A DNA stretch of 46,942 nucleotides from Spirochaetales bacterium (GTDB lineage: Bacteria > Spirochaetota > Spirochaetia > Sphaerochaetales > Sphaerochaetaceae). Positions 23,994-32,493 of this stretch are shown one piece after another; positions within the stretch are counted from its first letter, which is position 1, and each line of letters begins with the position of its first letter. Below the pieces are notes generated by a model that was not told where the DNA came from, searched no databases, and saw nothing but the letters and a program-made list of their open reading frames with translations. The translations under genes and the position numbers were made by a program. Location of the stretch: contig JALEVV010000035.1 in NCBI GenBank assembly GCA_022788185.1, positions 1-46,942 of the forward strand. The letters run 5' to 3'.

Positions 23994-24112
23994 AGAACAA
24001 CATATTATGTTGCCGAATAGTAACCGTCAAGAGTTATTTGAAAAATTATATTATTCTAACATAAGTAGTTATGGCTAACGCTCTTGGTGTGTTTTAACTT
24101 AGTTTTGATAAA

Positions 24113-24146
24113 AGAACAGCCATGATCACGTGACCATGGCTGTTCT
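24113..24146 (-). terminator. Long hairpin terminator of the 24169-25134 lipoprotein gene
   Basis: AGAACAGCCATG (24113-24124) pairs perfectly with CATGGCTGTTCT (24135-24146); three of the next four pairs also form. The minus-strand tail is TTTATC. A T-run (24154-24160) on the plus side would let it work both ways. Confidence 0.75.
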
Positions 24147-24168
24147 CAGATTAGTTTTTTCTAATAAT

Positions 24169-25134
24169 CTATTTGACTTGTGAAATGCTAGTTAACAGAT
24201 TCATAAATTCCTTAGAATTAGTAAGACTATCGCTGGTAAAATACCTTCCATTTAAAGATGCGTATTCAATCTGAACATCAGTAACAGTTGGCATACCTTT
24301 TTCATCGAAAGTTAAATATTCTACTATCTTAGCTGTTAACGAAGAATCATTAAGTTTTGAGAAATTAACCATGATTACCTGATATGAGTTATTCGGATCT
24401 GTTCTATCCATCTTAATACTAAGATTTCCTTTTGTTGATTCTGAATCAAAATTAAATGTCTTGATGTATACATCTTCATCGATTTCTTTTTCAGATATGT
24501 CTTCGTAGATAATACGTGGCATAATAGTAATATAATAATTATTAAAACTGTCAGAATTCGTATTATTGGGGTCAATGAGTTCTGTACCGTTAAGCTTTAA
24601 TGATCCCTGATATGTTGTGACACCTGATGGGTCATTTTCATTAGGTACAATTTTAACAGTAAAATCACTCATTACATATACATCTTTGTCATCACCATCA
24701 CCAATAATCACAGTTCCGTTGTATATGGTAACTTTACTATATGGTTTATTTGCACCTGATTCTGTTTTTTCATAGGTTGATTCGCTACTAAAGTCTTCTG
24801 TAATACTCCCTGAAACTTTTCTTTCGTTACCTTGGCTAATATCGAATATTTTAGCATCTTTTTTTATTGTAAAGGTATATTTATGAGAAACAGTTGATAT
24901 CCCCGAATCGCAAGCATATATATTCATTTGTGAGAGAGCTGACATAATATTAGAAATGTCTGTATCATTTGCTTTTTCAAACTTATCCTTTGATGGAACA
25001 TTAGGATCTTCAGCTACACCGGGGATAGATGTCGGATCATCTGTTGCTGCGGGCTCTTTTGTCGCAGGGTTACATGCTGTCATGAATAACAATACTGCTG
25101 CAAGCAGTAATACGAACAATGTGGATTTTTTCAT
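24169..25134 (-). CDS. Predicted lipoprotein, function unknown
   Basis: A 321-aa protein. ATG 25134 is chosen because GGGAGG precedes it and it opens the signal peptide MKKSTLFVLLLA... with lipobox FMTAC; the frame's earlier start at 25170 adds an arginine-rich leader that does not fit. A Pro/Asp/Thr-rich linker (residues about 23-50) is followed by a beta-rich, Asp/Ser/Thr-rich domain with no recognised family. It is AT-rich compared with the genes to its right and is flanked by its own terminator, suggesting an independently acquired or fast-evolving surface protein. Confidence 0.75.
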   Translation of the reverse strand: MKKSTLFVLLLAAVLLFMTACNPATKEPAATDDPTSIPGVAEDPNVPSKDKFEKANDTDISNIMSALSQMNIYACDSGISTVSHKYTFTIKKDAKIFDISQGNERKVSGSITEDFSSESTYEKTESGANKPYSKVTIYNGTVIIGDGDDKDVYVMSDFTVKIVPNENDPSGVTTYQGSLKLNGTELIDPNNTNSDSFNNYYITIMPRIIYEDISEKEIDEDVYIKTFNFDSESTKGNLSIKMDRTDPNNSYQVIMVNFSKLNDSSLTAKIVEYLTFDEKGMPTVTDVQIEYASLNGRYFTSDSLTNSKEFMNLLTSISQVK

Positions 25135-25287
25135 AGCTTCCCTCCATTTAAGATGTCTTAACCGTAGCACCGAGGGGGGCTATTGTCAAGAAATTGTCTG
25201 GTTCGGAAGGAGAAATAGAGTCATTTGTGAATTATTGTCTTATCGATTAAGACCTTTGTTTTGTGTATCATCCCATGAGAGGTTTAT

Positions 25288-25875
25288 ATGAGTTTTTCAG
25301 CGTTTGATCTTTATTTCCTGATAATCAACCTGCTTGGATTTGCATTCGGGGCTGTCAATTCCAGGGTGCGTTCGAAGAAGCCTGAGGGGAAGAGTGATGC
25401 GGTTCTGGCTTTTCTTTCTGTATTGGGTGGGGCAGTCGGATGTCTTTTAAGTGTGCTCATCTTTGACAGGAAGGCTGAGAAGGGCAATATGCTATCCAGA
25501 GTCATCATGTCATGTCTCTCCGTCATCGATGTTATCATCCTTCTGATGGTGAAGGGGACATTATCAGGTAAGCTTTCCTTTGCTTTCTGGGATGTGTTCG
25601 TCAAGTATCCCTATGCTCTGGTTTACGTCGGTCTTGTCAATTTCATTTCGTTTGTTCTTTACGGTCTTGACAAGAGGAAGGCGGTGAAGGGGAAGAACAG
25701 GATCAGGATAGTCACACTTCTTGGTAGTGCGTTTATCGGGGGCTCTGTCGGTTCCCTTGCCGGAATGTACCTTTTCAGGCACAAGACGGATAAGAATTAC
25801 TTCTATATCGGGGTACCCCTTATGGTCGTCATGCAGGTTTTTGTACTATTCTATCTATCGAATTTACTTTGTTGA
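25288..25875 (+). CDS. Membrane protein with two DUF1294-like units
   Basis: A 195-aa integral membrane protein. The C-terminal half (residues about 105-190) is a clear DUF1294 domain: [16 protein letters not shown], then R(I/V)[18 protein letters not shown] and the conserved [11 protein letters not shown]. The N-terminal half (about 5-95) repeats the plan in degraded form: [14 protein letters not shown], then [26 protein letters not shown]. Internal duplication is therefore likely. The function of DUF1294 proteins is unknown. A GAGAGG ribosome site precedes the ATG, and the malic enzyme gene begins 14 bp after the stop, so the two are probably co-transcribed. Confidence 0.85.
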   Translation: MSFSAFDLYFLIINLLGFAFGAVNSRVRSKKPEGKSDAVLAFLSVLGGAVGCLLSVLIFDRKAEKGNMLSRVIMSCLSVIDVIILLMVKGTLSGKLSFAFWDVFVKYPYALVYVGLVNFISFVLYGLDKRKAVKGKNRIRIVTLLGSAFIGGSVGSLAGMYLFRHKTDKNYFYIGVPLMVVMQVFVLFYLSNLLC

Positions 25876-25889
25876 CTGTGGAGGCTTAT

Positions 25890-27152
25890 ATGGACAAGGC
25901 ACTTGAATACCATGAAAGACTTCCCCACGGTAAGGTGAGCGTGGTACCCACCAAGCCGTGTGAGAGTGCTGAAGATCTTTCATATGCATATACACCGGGA
26001 GTGGCAAAGCCGGTCCTGGAAATCGAAAAGAACCCTGAGGATGCCTACAGGTATACGTCCAAGGGTAATCTGGTGGCGGTAATATCCAACGGAACCGCCA
26101 TCCTCGGCCTGGGAGACAGGGGGGCCCTGGCATCGAAGCCTGTCATGGAAGGAAAGGGCGTGCTCTTCAAGAGGTTTGCCGACATCGATGTGTTTGACAT
26201 CGAGGTCGATGAGAAGGATCCTGATAAGTTCATCGAAACTGTAAGGGCCATCAGTCCCACCTTCGGCGGCATCAACCTTGAGGACATAAAGGGACCTGAG
26301 TGTTTCTACATTGAAAAGGAGCTTATCAGAAGGTGTGATATCCCCGTGTTCCACGATGACCAGCATGGAACCGCGATCATTGCAAGTGCCGGGCTCATCA
26401 ATGCAGCCGAGGTTGTTGGAAAGCAGCTTTCAGAAATGAAGGTCGTCGTGAACGGTGCGGGGGCGGCAGGGCTTTCGTGCGCAAAGATGTTCCTCTCCGT
26501 GGGCGTCAGAAAGGAGAACCTTATTCTCTGCGACAAGGAAGGCGTCATCAGAAGTGATTACCCCGGCGGAGTCAGGGATGTGTGGAAGCCTTTCATCAAC
26601 GACAGCGGGATAAAGACCCTTGCCGAGGCTGTGAAGGGTGCCGACATGTTCATGGGTTTAAGTGCCAAGGGTGTTCTGAAGCCTGAGATGCTTCTTACGA
26701 TGGCTTCTGATCCCGTGGTGTTTGCAATGGCCAATCCCGATCCCGAGATCACCTACGAGGATGCGAAGGCAACCCGTGATGACGTCATCATCGCAACGGG
26801 CAGAAGTGACTATCCCAACCAGATCAACAACGTGCTCGGCTTCCCTGCCATCTTCCGCGGTGCACTGGATGTGAGGGCTACGAGGATAACGGAAGGCATG
26901 AAGCGCGCTGCGGCATTTGCTCTCAGTGCCCTTGCCAAAGAGGATGTTCCTGATAAGGTTGCAGCAGCCTATGGCGGTGTAAAGTTCTCCTTTGGCCGGG
27001 AATATCTCGTTCCGAAGCCCTTTGACCCCAGAGTGGTTCCCGTAGTGGCGGCCGCAGTTGCCGGGGCGGCAGCGGAAGACGGGGTTGCAAGACTTCCTGT
27101 TGAGGATATCGACGCTTACAGAAAGAGCCTTGAGGAGCGCCTTTCAAGGTAA
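25890..27152 (+). CDS. NAD(P)-dependent malic enzyme (short bacterial type)
   Basis: A 420-aa cytoplasmic enzyme that converts malate to pyruvate and CO2 with reduction of NAD(P). ATG 25890 follows GTGGAGG and is preferred to TTG 25869, which overlaps the previous gene. The catalytic tyrosine lies in SYAYTPGVA (about 32-40), the catalytic lysine in [15 protein letters not shown], metal ligands in [10 protein letters not shown] and FHDDQHGTA, and the dinucleotide site is [10 protein letters not shown]. The C-terminal phosphotransacetylase domain of MaeB-type enzymes is absent. In a fermenting anaerobe it would link malate to pyruvate and reducing power. Confidence 0.95.
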   Translation: MDKALEYHERLPHGKVSVVPTKPCESAEDLSYAYTPGVAKPVLEIEKNPEDAYRYTSKGNLVAVISNGTAILGLGDRGALASKPVMEGKGVLFKRFADIDVFDIEVDEKDPDKFIETVRAISPTFGGINLEDIKGPECFYIEKELIRRCDIPVFHDDQHGTAIIASAGLINAAEVVGKQLSEMKVVVNGAGAAGLSCAKMFLSVGVRKENLILCDKEGVIRSDYPGGVRDVWKPFINDSGIKTLAEAVKGADMFMGLSAKGVLKPEMLLTMASDPVVFAMANPDPEITYEDAKATRDDVIIATGRSDYPNQINNVLGFPAIFRGALDVRATRITEGMKRAAAFALSALAKEDVPDKVAAAYGGVKFSFGREYLVPKPFDPRVVPVVAAAVAGAAAEDGVARLPVEDIDAYRKSLEERLSR

Positions 27153-27188
27153 CTTCCTTTTTCCGTTCACTTTCCGTTTATTATTAAT

Positions 27189-28526
27189 ATGAAGGAAAGT
27201 GTTCTCTTTGCATTGCTGCTCTCTGCAGCATACTTTCAGAAGGATGTAGCCATTCCCCTGATACTCCTCTGGCTTATATATATTATCAGGTTCAGAAAGA
27301 GGTGGGGCCTAGGCATTCTGCTTACTCTGGTGTTCGCTTCTGCACTCTGTCAGATTTACAGGGTGCAGAACACGGAGTTTGTCTCCTACGGCTTTGATGA
27401 GACCAAGGTATTTTCAGTCACGGGGCGGGTCGCTGAGGACAGCGTCCCTTCCCGGTGGGGGAGAAAGTCCTGCGTCATTAAGCTTCTCGAGTGCAATCTG
27501 AAAGGAGGCGATGTGGCAACTGCAAAGGGCCGCATCAGGATAAGCTACACAGGAGAAGCCCTCTATGCAGGTGACGAAGTACGCTTTTCAGGAAGGTTTT
27601 CCGAGAATGGCTTCAATGCAAAAAGCTGCCGCCTCCTGAAGCGTCTTCATGTCACTGCTGTGAGAGCACGGTTCATTTCCTTTATCTATGAGAGGCTCGG
27701 AGGCAATGAGGCTGAGAAGGAGCTTTCAGCCCTGCTCCTCCTCGGGATAAAAAGCAACCCTGAGAGCGAAGTCACCGCTCTTGCGGTAAAGAGCGGAAAC
27801 AGCCACATCCTGGCTCTCTCCGGGATGCACCTGTCGCTTTTCACCTGGATGCTGTCAGCAGTGCTGACTCCTTTATTCGGCAAGCGTTATGCAAAGCTGA
27901 TATCCCTTTCCTTTCTGCTGCTGTACATCATGATGATTGGACCGAAGCCTTCACTGCTTCGTGCATTCATTCTCTCGTTTGTGTTCTTTGCCTTTCCGGT
28001 GAAAAAGGGAATTGATGCGCTGCTTATCTGTTTTTTTATCCAGTTATTCCTGCTACCAGATACGGTACTTACGCTTTCATCGCTTCTCTCATACCTCTCG
28101 CTTTCAGGGATAATGACACTGACTCCGATCCTTGTTGCCAGTATTGATTCCTTCATACTCCTTCCTGAAAAACCGCTGTCTGCCTTCTTAGCGACCTTAG
28201 GTGCCCTCATCTTCACGGTTCCCGTATCATTTTATGTTTTCGGTGCCTATCAGCTTTCATCCCTCATCACGAGTCCCGTCACGGGTGTGCTGATCTACCT
28301 TTACATGTTATTGGCCATGGCAGGGATTTTCACTCCTGCCATGAATGGAGCAGCTTCATATATCCATGACCTTCTTTTGATCGTGATGGAAAAGGGCGCT
28401 TCCTTTTCCATGTTCACAACCTTAAACGGGTACTTTGTTCTGTTAGCAGCAGTCGTTATTGTGTCTGTGGCGGGATTGATAAAACAAAGAAGGGTAGGAT
28501 ATCCTAAGAGTCATGTGGAATCTTAA
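27189..28526 (+). CDS. comEC: ComEC/Rec2-type DNA-uptake channel, membrane core only
   Basis: A 445-aa polytopic membrane protein. The N-terminal part holds two or three helices and an OB-like soluble region (residues about 75-165, 'VFSVTGRVAEDSV... GDEVRFSGRF'), as in DUF4131. The competence domain follows, with its hallmark SGNSHILALSGMHLSLF near residues 200-216 and about seven further helices. The C-terminal metallo-beta-lactamase domain of B. subtilis ComEC is missing, as in some other bacteria. No other competence gene is present in the window, so natural transformation cannot be concluded. The stop overlaps rsmA by 14 bp. No strong ribosome site precedes ATG 27189. Confidence 0.85.
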   Translation: MKESVLFALLLSAAYFQKDVAIPLILLWLIYIIRFRKRWGLGILLTLVFASALCQIYRVQNTEFVSYGFDETKVFSVTGRVAEDSVPSRWGRKSCVIKLLECNLKGGDVATAKGRIRISYTGEALYAGDEVRFSGRFSENGFNAKSCRLLKRLHVTAVRARFISFIYERLGGNEAEKELSALLLLGIKSNPESEVTALAVKSGNSHILALSGMHLSLFTWMLSAVLTPLFGKRYAKLISLSFLLLYIMMIGPKPSLLRAFILSFVFFAFPVKKGIDALLICFFIQLFLLPDTVLTLSSLLSYLSLSGIMTLTPILVASIDSFILLPEKPLSAFLATLGALIFTVPVSFYVFGAYQLSSLITSPVTGVLIYLYMLLAMAGIFTPAMNGAASYIHDLLLIVMEKGASFSMFTTLNGYFVLLAAVVIVSVAGLIKQRRVGYPKSHVES

Positions 28527-29361
28527 CTACACCAGCGTGAAGGAAGTTTCTTCAGTTCTCACTGAGGAAGGACTTGCCATGACAAAGAAGTTCGGTCAGA
28601 ACTTTCTCATTGACCAGAATGCCAGAGCCGCCGTTGGCGCGGCTGTGGGTGCTGAACCCGGCATGCACTGCTGGGAGATCGGTCCAGGCATGGGGTCCAT
28701 TACCGCGATGGTGCTTTCTGAGGGTGCCTTCGTGAAGGCCTTCGAGATCGACAACGGATTCTGCAGGCTTTTAAGCGGAAGGGCCTTTGCCGATGAAGAG
28801 CGCTTCACGCTCATTTCAGGGGATGCCCTCAAAACCATTCCGCTGGAGAAGGAAGTTCCCGACATCATCTACGGAAACCTGCCATATAATGTCGGCTCTG
28901 TGATAATAGCCAGGCTTATTGAGTCTTCAATCCTTCCTCCCCGCATGGTCTATACCCTGCAGAAGGAGGTCGTTGAGAGAATGTGCGCACAGCCGGGAAG
29001 CGATGAGTGGTCATCGTTTTCCGTTCTCTGCCAGATCGATTACATCCCCCGGCTTGCATTCGTGATAAAAAAGGGATGCTTTTATCCGGAGCCCAAGGTG
29101 GAAAGTGCCGTGGTTGTCATGGAAAGACGGGAAAAAAGCCTTGTCCCTTCTGAGATAAGGGATGTGTTCCTCTCAATGAACAGGGCACTCTTTGCCCAGA
29201 GGAGGAAGACTGTCAGGAATAACCTGAAGGCACTGAACCTCCGTGATATCGACAGTGTCCTTTCCGCTTCCGGACTTGCCGGAAGCGAGAGGGCGGAAAC
29301 GCTTCCCGTTTCCACTCTCGTGAAGCTTGCATCCGCGATCAGTAGTGATAGGTCTTCCTGA
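28513..29361 (+). CDS. rsmA: 16S rRNA dimethyladenosine transferase RsmA (KsgA)
   Basis: A 282-aa enzyme that dimethylates two adjacent adenosines near the 3' end of 16S rRNA during small-subunit maturation. Family landmarks are KKFGQNFLID (25-34), the SAM motif EIGPGMGSIT (55-64), the acidic FEID (77-80) and the catalytic NLPYNVGS (122-129), then FYPEPKVESAVV. ATG 28513 overlaps comEC by 14 bp; an alternative ATG at residue 23 (TKKFGQN) would remove the usual N-terminal helix. The 3' end overlaps the convergent MATE gene by 23 bp. Confidence 0.96.
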   Translation: MWNLNYTSVKEVSSVLTEEGLAMTKKFGQNFLIDQNARAAVGAAVGAEPGMHCWEIGPGMGSITAMVLSEGAFVKAFEIDNGFCRLLSGRAFADEERFTLISGDALKTIPLEKEVPDIIYGNLPYNVGSVIIARLIESSILPPRMVYTLQKEVVERMCAQPGSDEWSSFSVLCQIDYIPRLAFVIKKGCFYPEPKVESAVVVMERREKSLVPSEIRDVFLSMNRALFAQRRKTVRNNLKALNLRDIDSVLSASGLAGSERAETLPVSTLVKLASAISSDRSS

Positions 29362-30664
29362 GTTTCAGGAGGAAGAAGAGGGAGAGGAAGAAGGCGATTA
29401 CCTCCGCCACGTCAATTGAAAGCCATATTCCGTCCAGACCCAGGAAGCGGGGCAGTATGAGGACTGAAAGTGTCTGAAGGATGAAGGTCCTCAGCAGTGA
29501 TATAACCGCAGAGACGATTCCATTGTTGAGGGCCGTAAAGAAGGATGAAGCGAAGATGCTCACTCCCGCAAACAGAAATGAGAGGGAGTAGATCAGAAAG
29601 CCCCTAACCGTCATCTCATAGAGCGCCTCATCATATCCCACGAAGAGGTGGGAGAGGGGACGGGCCATCGTGATGCTGAAAGCAAGCATGAAAAGTGATG
29701 ATATCACGGTAAGAGTCAGGAGTTTTCTGGTGAGGCTCTTCAGCTCCTCATGGTTTTCAGCACCGTAGCAGTAGGAGATTATCGGAGCTGAGCCCGAGGA
29801 GAGACCCAGGAACACGGCTACGAAAACCATCGAGACGTACATGAGCACGCTGTATGCGGCAACGCCGTCCTCACCTGCGAAATGGAGCAGCTGGGCGTTG
29901 AAGAGCATGCTGACGACTGCCGATGAGATGTTTGACACCAGCTCGGAAAGGCCGTTTGACGCACTTTTCCTGATGGCCCTGAAATCGGGTTCGGGCCTGA
30001 CGAAGTATAGTTTTCCCTTCCTGTTGATTGAAAAGTACAGAAGCGGGATGATTCCCCCGATCGCCTGGCTTATGGCGGTTGCACCGGCCGCTCCGGGAAT
30101 TCCCCACCTGAAAAGGGCACAGAAGAGATAGTCCAGTACCATGTTGGTGCCGCAGGCGAATACTGTCATCATCAGCCCGAGTCTTGGTTTTTCAGCCGCG
30201 ACGAAGAAGATCTGTGACTCCAGCTGGATGAGAAAGAGAACGGAAGTCAGAAGCAGGATGCGGCCGTAGATGATGCAGTTTTCAAGCAGCTCACCGGTTG
30301 CACCGAGGAAGGCCGCGATTTCGGGAAGGAAAACCGTTGCGGGGAGGGCAATGGCGAGTCCTGCCAGGGCAGAGGCCAGGTAGATTGTGGAAAACCTCTT
30401 CCTTGCCTTCTTCTCATCACCTTCGCCCAGCGTCTTGGCCACAAGGGCACTGCCGCCGGTGCCGAACATGAAGCCGATCGCACCCACGATCATGATTACG
30501 GGGTAGATCATGTTCACAGTGGCAAGGGCGTTCTTTCCGACGAAGTTTGAAACGAAGTAGCCGTCCACGACAAGGTATACCGATGTGAAGAGCATCATCG
30601 TTATCGAGGGAAGGGTGAATCTGAGGAGCCTTCGGGTGGTGAAGTGGTCACTGAGCCTTATCAT
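29339..30664 (-). CDS. MATE-family multidrug/metabolite exporter
   Basis: A 441-aa inner-membrane protein with about twelve helices in two similar halves. Each half begins with the typical region (LRFTLPSITMMLFTSVYLVVDGYFVSNFVG at about 14-43, and GLSELVSNISSAVVSMLFNAQL at about 236-257). MATE proteins exchange Na+ or H+ for organic cations or drugs. The start overlaps the upstream MarR-type gene by 4 bp, which is the common regulator-exporter pair; the 3' end overlaps rsmA on the other strand by 23 bp. Substrate unknown. Confidence 0.92.
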   Translation of the reverse strand: MIRLSDHFTTRRLLRFTLPSITMMLFTSVYLVVDGYFVSNFVGKNALATVNMIYPVIMIVGAIGFMFGTGGSALVAKTLGEGDEKKARKRFSTIYLASALAGLAIALPATVFLPEIAAFLGATGELLENCIIYGRILLLTSVLFLIQLESQIFFVAAEKPRLGLMMTVFACGTNMVLDYLFCALFRWGIPGAAGATAISQAIGGIIPLLYFSINRKGKLYFVRPEPDFRAIRKSASNGLSELVSNISSAVVSMLFNAQLLHFAGEDGVAAYSVLMYVSMVFVAVFLGLSSGSAPIISYCYGAENHEELKSLTRKLLTLTVISSLFMLAFSITMARPLSHLFVGYDEALYEMTVRGFLIYSLSFLFAGVSIFASSFFTALNNGIVSAVISLLRTFILQTLSVLILPRFLGLDGIWLSIDVAEVIAFFLSLFFLLKLRKTYHY

Positions 30665-31095
30665 AGCTTCGCAAGGCCCTCCTTCATGAGGCGGTTGTAC
30701 TCCCGGGTATCATCAATGTACGCGGCGCTTTTATGGGCGCCCCAGCCGGAGAGAATCCGGTTTTCTATTTCGATTAATTTTACGACGGTGTCAGAAGCCA
30801 GAGCGCTTCCCGCTTCAGTCAGGTGAACGGCCTTCTTCCTGCCATCGGTTTCGGTTAATGTCAGGATTCCATCCGCTTCCAGCTTCCTCAGGGCGGAATT
30901 GACTGTCTGCTTGGGCAGTCCCGAGAGTCTTACGAGTTCGGTTATTCCGATTCCGCTTCCCTCACAGCAGAGGGTGTACAGGATTGCGAACGCACTGTCT
31001 GAAAGGGAGAACCTGAGCGCCGCCTGATGGTAGAAGTGGTCAAGCTCGGCTATGAGGTGATTTATTCTCCTTAATTCGGGATTTGAATACTTCAT
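30661..31095 (-). CDS. MarR-family transcriptional regulator
   Basis: A 144-aa dimeric winged-helix protein. ATG 31095 (MKYSNPEL) is chosen over 31152 because the latter runs through the promoter and operator. The winged helix lies at about 50-110: GIGITELVRLSGLPKQTVNSALRKLEADGILTLTETDGRKKAVHLTEAG. It is co-transcribed with the MATE exporter and probably represses the pair until a ligand binds. A 14-bp palindrome sits in the putative -35/-10 spacer just upstream. There is no Shine-Dalgarno site; the transcript may be leaderless. Confidence 0.9.
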   Translation of the reverse strand: MKYSNPELRRINHLIAELDHFYHQAALRFSLSDSAFAILYTLCCEGSGIGITELVRLSGLPKQTVNSALRKLEADGILTLTETDGRKKAVHLTEAGSALASDTVVKLIEIENRILSGWGAHKSAAYIDDTREYNRLMKEGLAKL

Positions 31096-31102
31096 ATTTG
31101 TA

Positions 31103-31131
31103 AAAGTACGAAATCGTACAAAAACAGTCAA
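31103..31131 (-). promoter_or_regulatory. Promoter with embedded palindromic operator for the MarR-MATE pair
   Basis: On the minus strand, -35 TTGACT (31131-31126), 17-bp spacer, -10-like TACTTT (31108-31103), then 7 nt to the ATG at 31095. The palindrome GTACG-AAAT-CGTAC (31106-31119) fills the spacer and overlaps the -10, as expected for a MarR autoregulatory site. Confidence 0.6.
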
Positions 31132-31173
31132 CGGTCTGACGGAAAAATACATTGAGTGGACTCTTTGACACCC

Positions 31174-31202
31174 TTGCGGGAATCAGGGATTTGGCTGATA
31201 AT
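31174..31202 (+). promoter_or_regulatory. Candidate promoter of the PduL gene
   Basis: -35-like TTGCGG (31174-31179), 17-bp spacer, -10-like GATAAT (31197-31202), 29 bp before the start codon. Confidence 0.4.
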
Positions 31203-31231
31203 GTAAGGGCTATAAATAACGGAGGATTATC

Positions 31232-31810
31232 ATGGCAAATCAGTTTATCGTAGAAACCAGTGCAAGGCACGTTCATGTAACACAGGAAACACTGGAGAAG
31301 CTCTTCGGTGAAGGCTATCAGCTTACAGTCAAGAAGGAGCTTTCCCAGCCCGGTCAGTATGCATCCAACGAGAGAGTCACTGTCGTGGGACCCAAGAAGG
31401 AAATCGCTAACGTATCCATCCTCGGACCCTGCAGAAAGCTCAATCAGGTTGAACTCTCAGCAACCGATGCCCGCTCAATCGGTATCGACGCTCCCATCAG
31501 GGAGAGCGGTGATGTCGCAGGTTCAGGCGCATGCACTCTTGTCGGTCCTGCAGGAAAGGTCGAGCTTTCAGAGGGCGTAATCGTCGCAAAGAGACACATC
31601 CACATGACTGAAAAGGATGCTGAGACCTTCGGCGTCAAGAACGGTGAGATCGTAAACGTCCTCGTTGAGAACGGCAACGGCAGAAAGACAATCTTCGGAG
31701 ACACCGTCATCCGTGTTTCCAACAGCTATGCCCTTGCAATGCACGTCGACACAGACGAGTCCAATGCAGCCGCATGTGCAAGAGCTCAGATGGGCACCAT
31801 CGTAAAATAA
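31232..31810 (+). CDS. pduL: PduL-type phosphate acyltransferase
   Basis: A 192-aa enzyme unrelated to classical Pta that interconverts acyl-CoA and acyl-phosphate (acetyl or propionyl). The two zinc-binding repeats are visible: ARHVHV (11-16) and KRHIHM (120-125), with the linking SGACTLVGPAGKV (98-110) and LGPCRKLNQVE. A strong GGAGG lies at 31221-31225. No microcompartment shell genes or N-terminal encapsulation peptide are seen, so this is probably the free phosphotransacetylase of acetate fermentation. Monocistronic with its own terminator. Confidence 0.93.
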   Translation: MANQFIVETSARHVHVTQETLEKLFGEGYQLTVKKELSQPGQYASNERVTVVGPKKEIANVSILGPCRKLNQVELSATDARSIGIDAPIRESGDVAGSGACTLVGPAGKVELSEGVIVAKRHIHMTEKDAETFGVKNGEIVNVLVENGNGRKTIFGDTVIRVSNSYALAMHVDTDESNAAACARAQMGTIVK

Positions 31811-31834
31811 TTCGTGTCAGCGTCCATAATGAAG

Positions 31835-31867
31835 GAGGAGCCTTTTCGGGCTCCTCTGATTTTTTTT
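31835..31867 (+). terminator. Rho-independent terminator of pduL
   Basis: GAGGAGCC (31835-31842) pairs with GGCTCCTC (31849-31856), followed by TGATTTTTTTT. Confidence 0.92.
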
Positions 31868-32437
31868 CTAGAGTACTATCGAAACGCCCAAGAAGGGAGT
31901 TATGTGGAAGAATTTAATCCCCAGGTCTGACTGGGTGTAGGTGCCTTCAGTGATGTTTTTTACATAGTCAGATGCAATTAACGGCATGTAACCCTTCACG
32001 CCGATCCTGAATGCCGCATTTTCCTGGAGGCGGAGCGAGAAGGCTGCTTCCAGCAGGAGGTCGATCTCGCTGTGAAGGCGGGAGGTTTCCTCGGTGCGGT
32101 AGGGTGAGAAGAGGAATGAAATACCCGCCGCAGGCTCGAAGCAGAGGGCTTTTGTCAGGGAAATCACATAGGACAGAGTCATGTTGGGGGCGAACCTTAC
32201 CGATTCAAGGCTGCCGCTGACCGGTATGTGGACGAATATACCGCCTCCGAGGGCGAAGGATGGGGACATGTAACCCTTTCCGCCCAGCTCGAATAAGAGG
32301 CCGGAGGAGCTGTTTTCCTCTCCGGTCATCCATCCCTTTGAATAGGTGTACCCTGCGTCGACGTTGAAGGCGCCGCCGGCATAAAGCAGCGATACCGTTA
32401 AAAGCAGTATCATTAACATGGACATTCTTTTTGTCAT
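31868..32437 (-). CDS. Predicted outer-membrane beta-barrel protein
   Basis: A 189-aa protein. ATG 32437 is chosen because GAGGAGG precedes it by 12 nt and it opens a signal peptide (MTKRMSMLMILLLTVSLLYAGGAF); the frame's start at 32497 adds a charged leader. The mature protein alternates hydrophobic and polar residues in short strands separated by Gly/Asn turns and ends in a strand with terminal hydrophobic residues (FLGVSIVL), as OMP-like barrels do. No family name can be given. It follows the helical-repeat gene on the same strand. Confidence 0.6.
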   Translation of the reverse strand: MTKRMSMLMILLLTVSLLYAGGAFNVDAGYTYSKGWMTGEENSSSGLLFELGGKGYMSPSFALGGGIFVHIPVSGSLESVRFAPNMTLSYVISLTKALCFEPAAGISFLFSPYRTEETSRLHSEIDLLLEAAFSLRLQENAAFRIGVKGYMPLIASDYVKNITEGTYTQSDLGIKFFHITPFLGVSIVL

Positions 32438-32493
32438 GACTGAAGAATACCTCCTCTTCCACCTCTCATCAAGCAGAAAACGGGGGGAATGTT

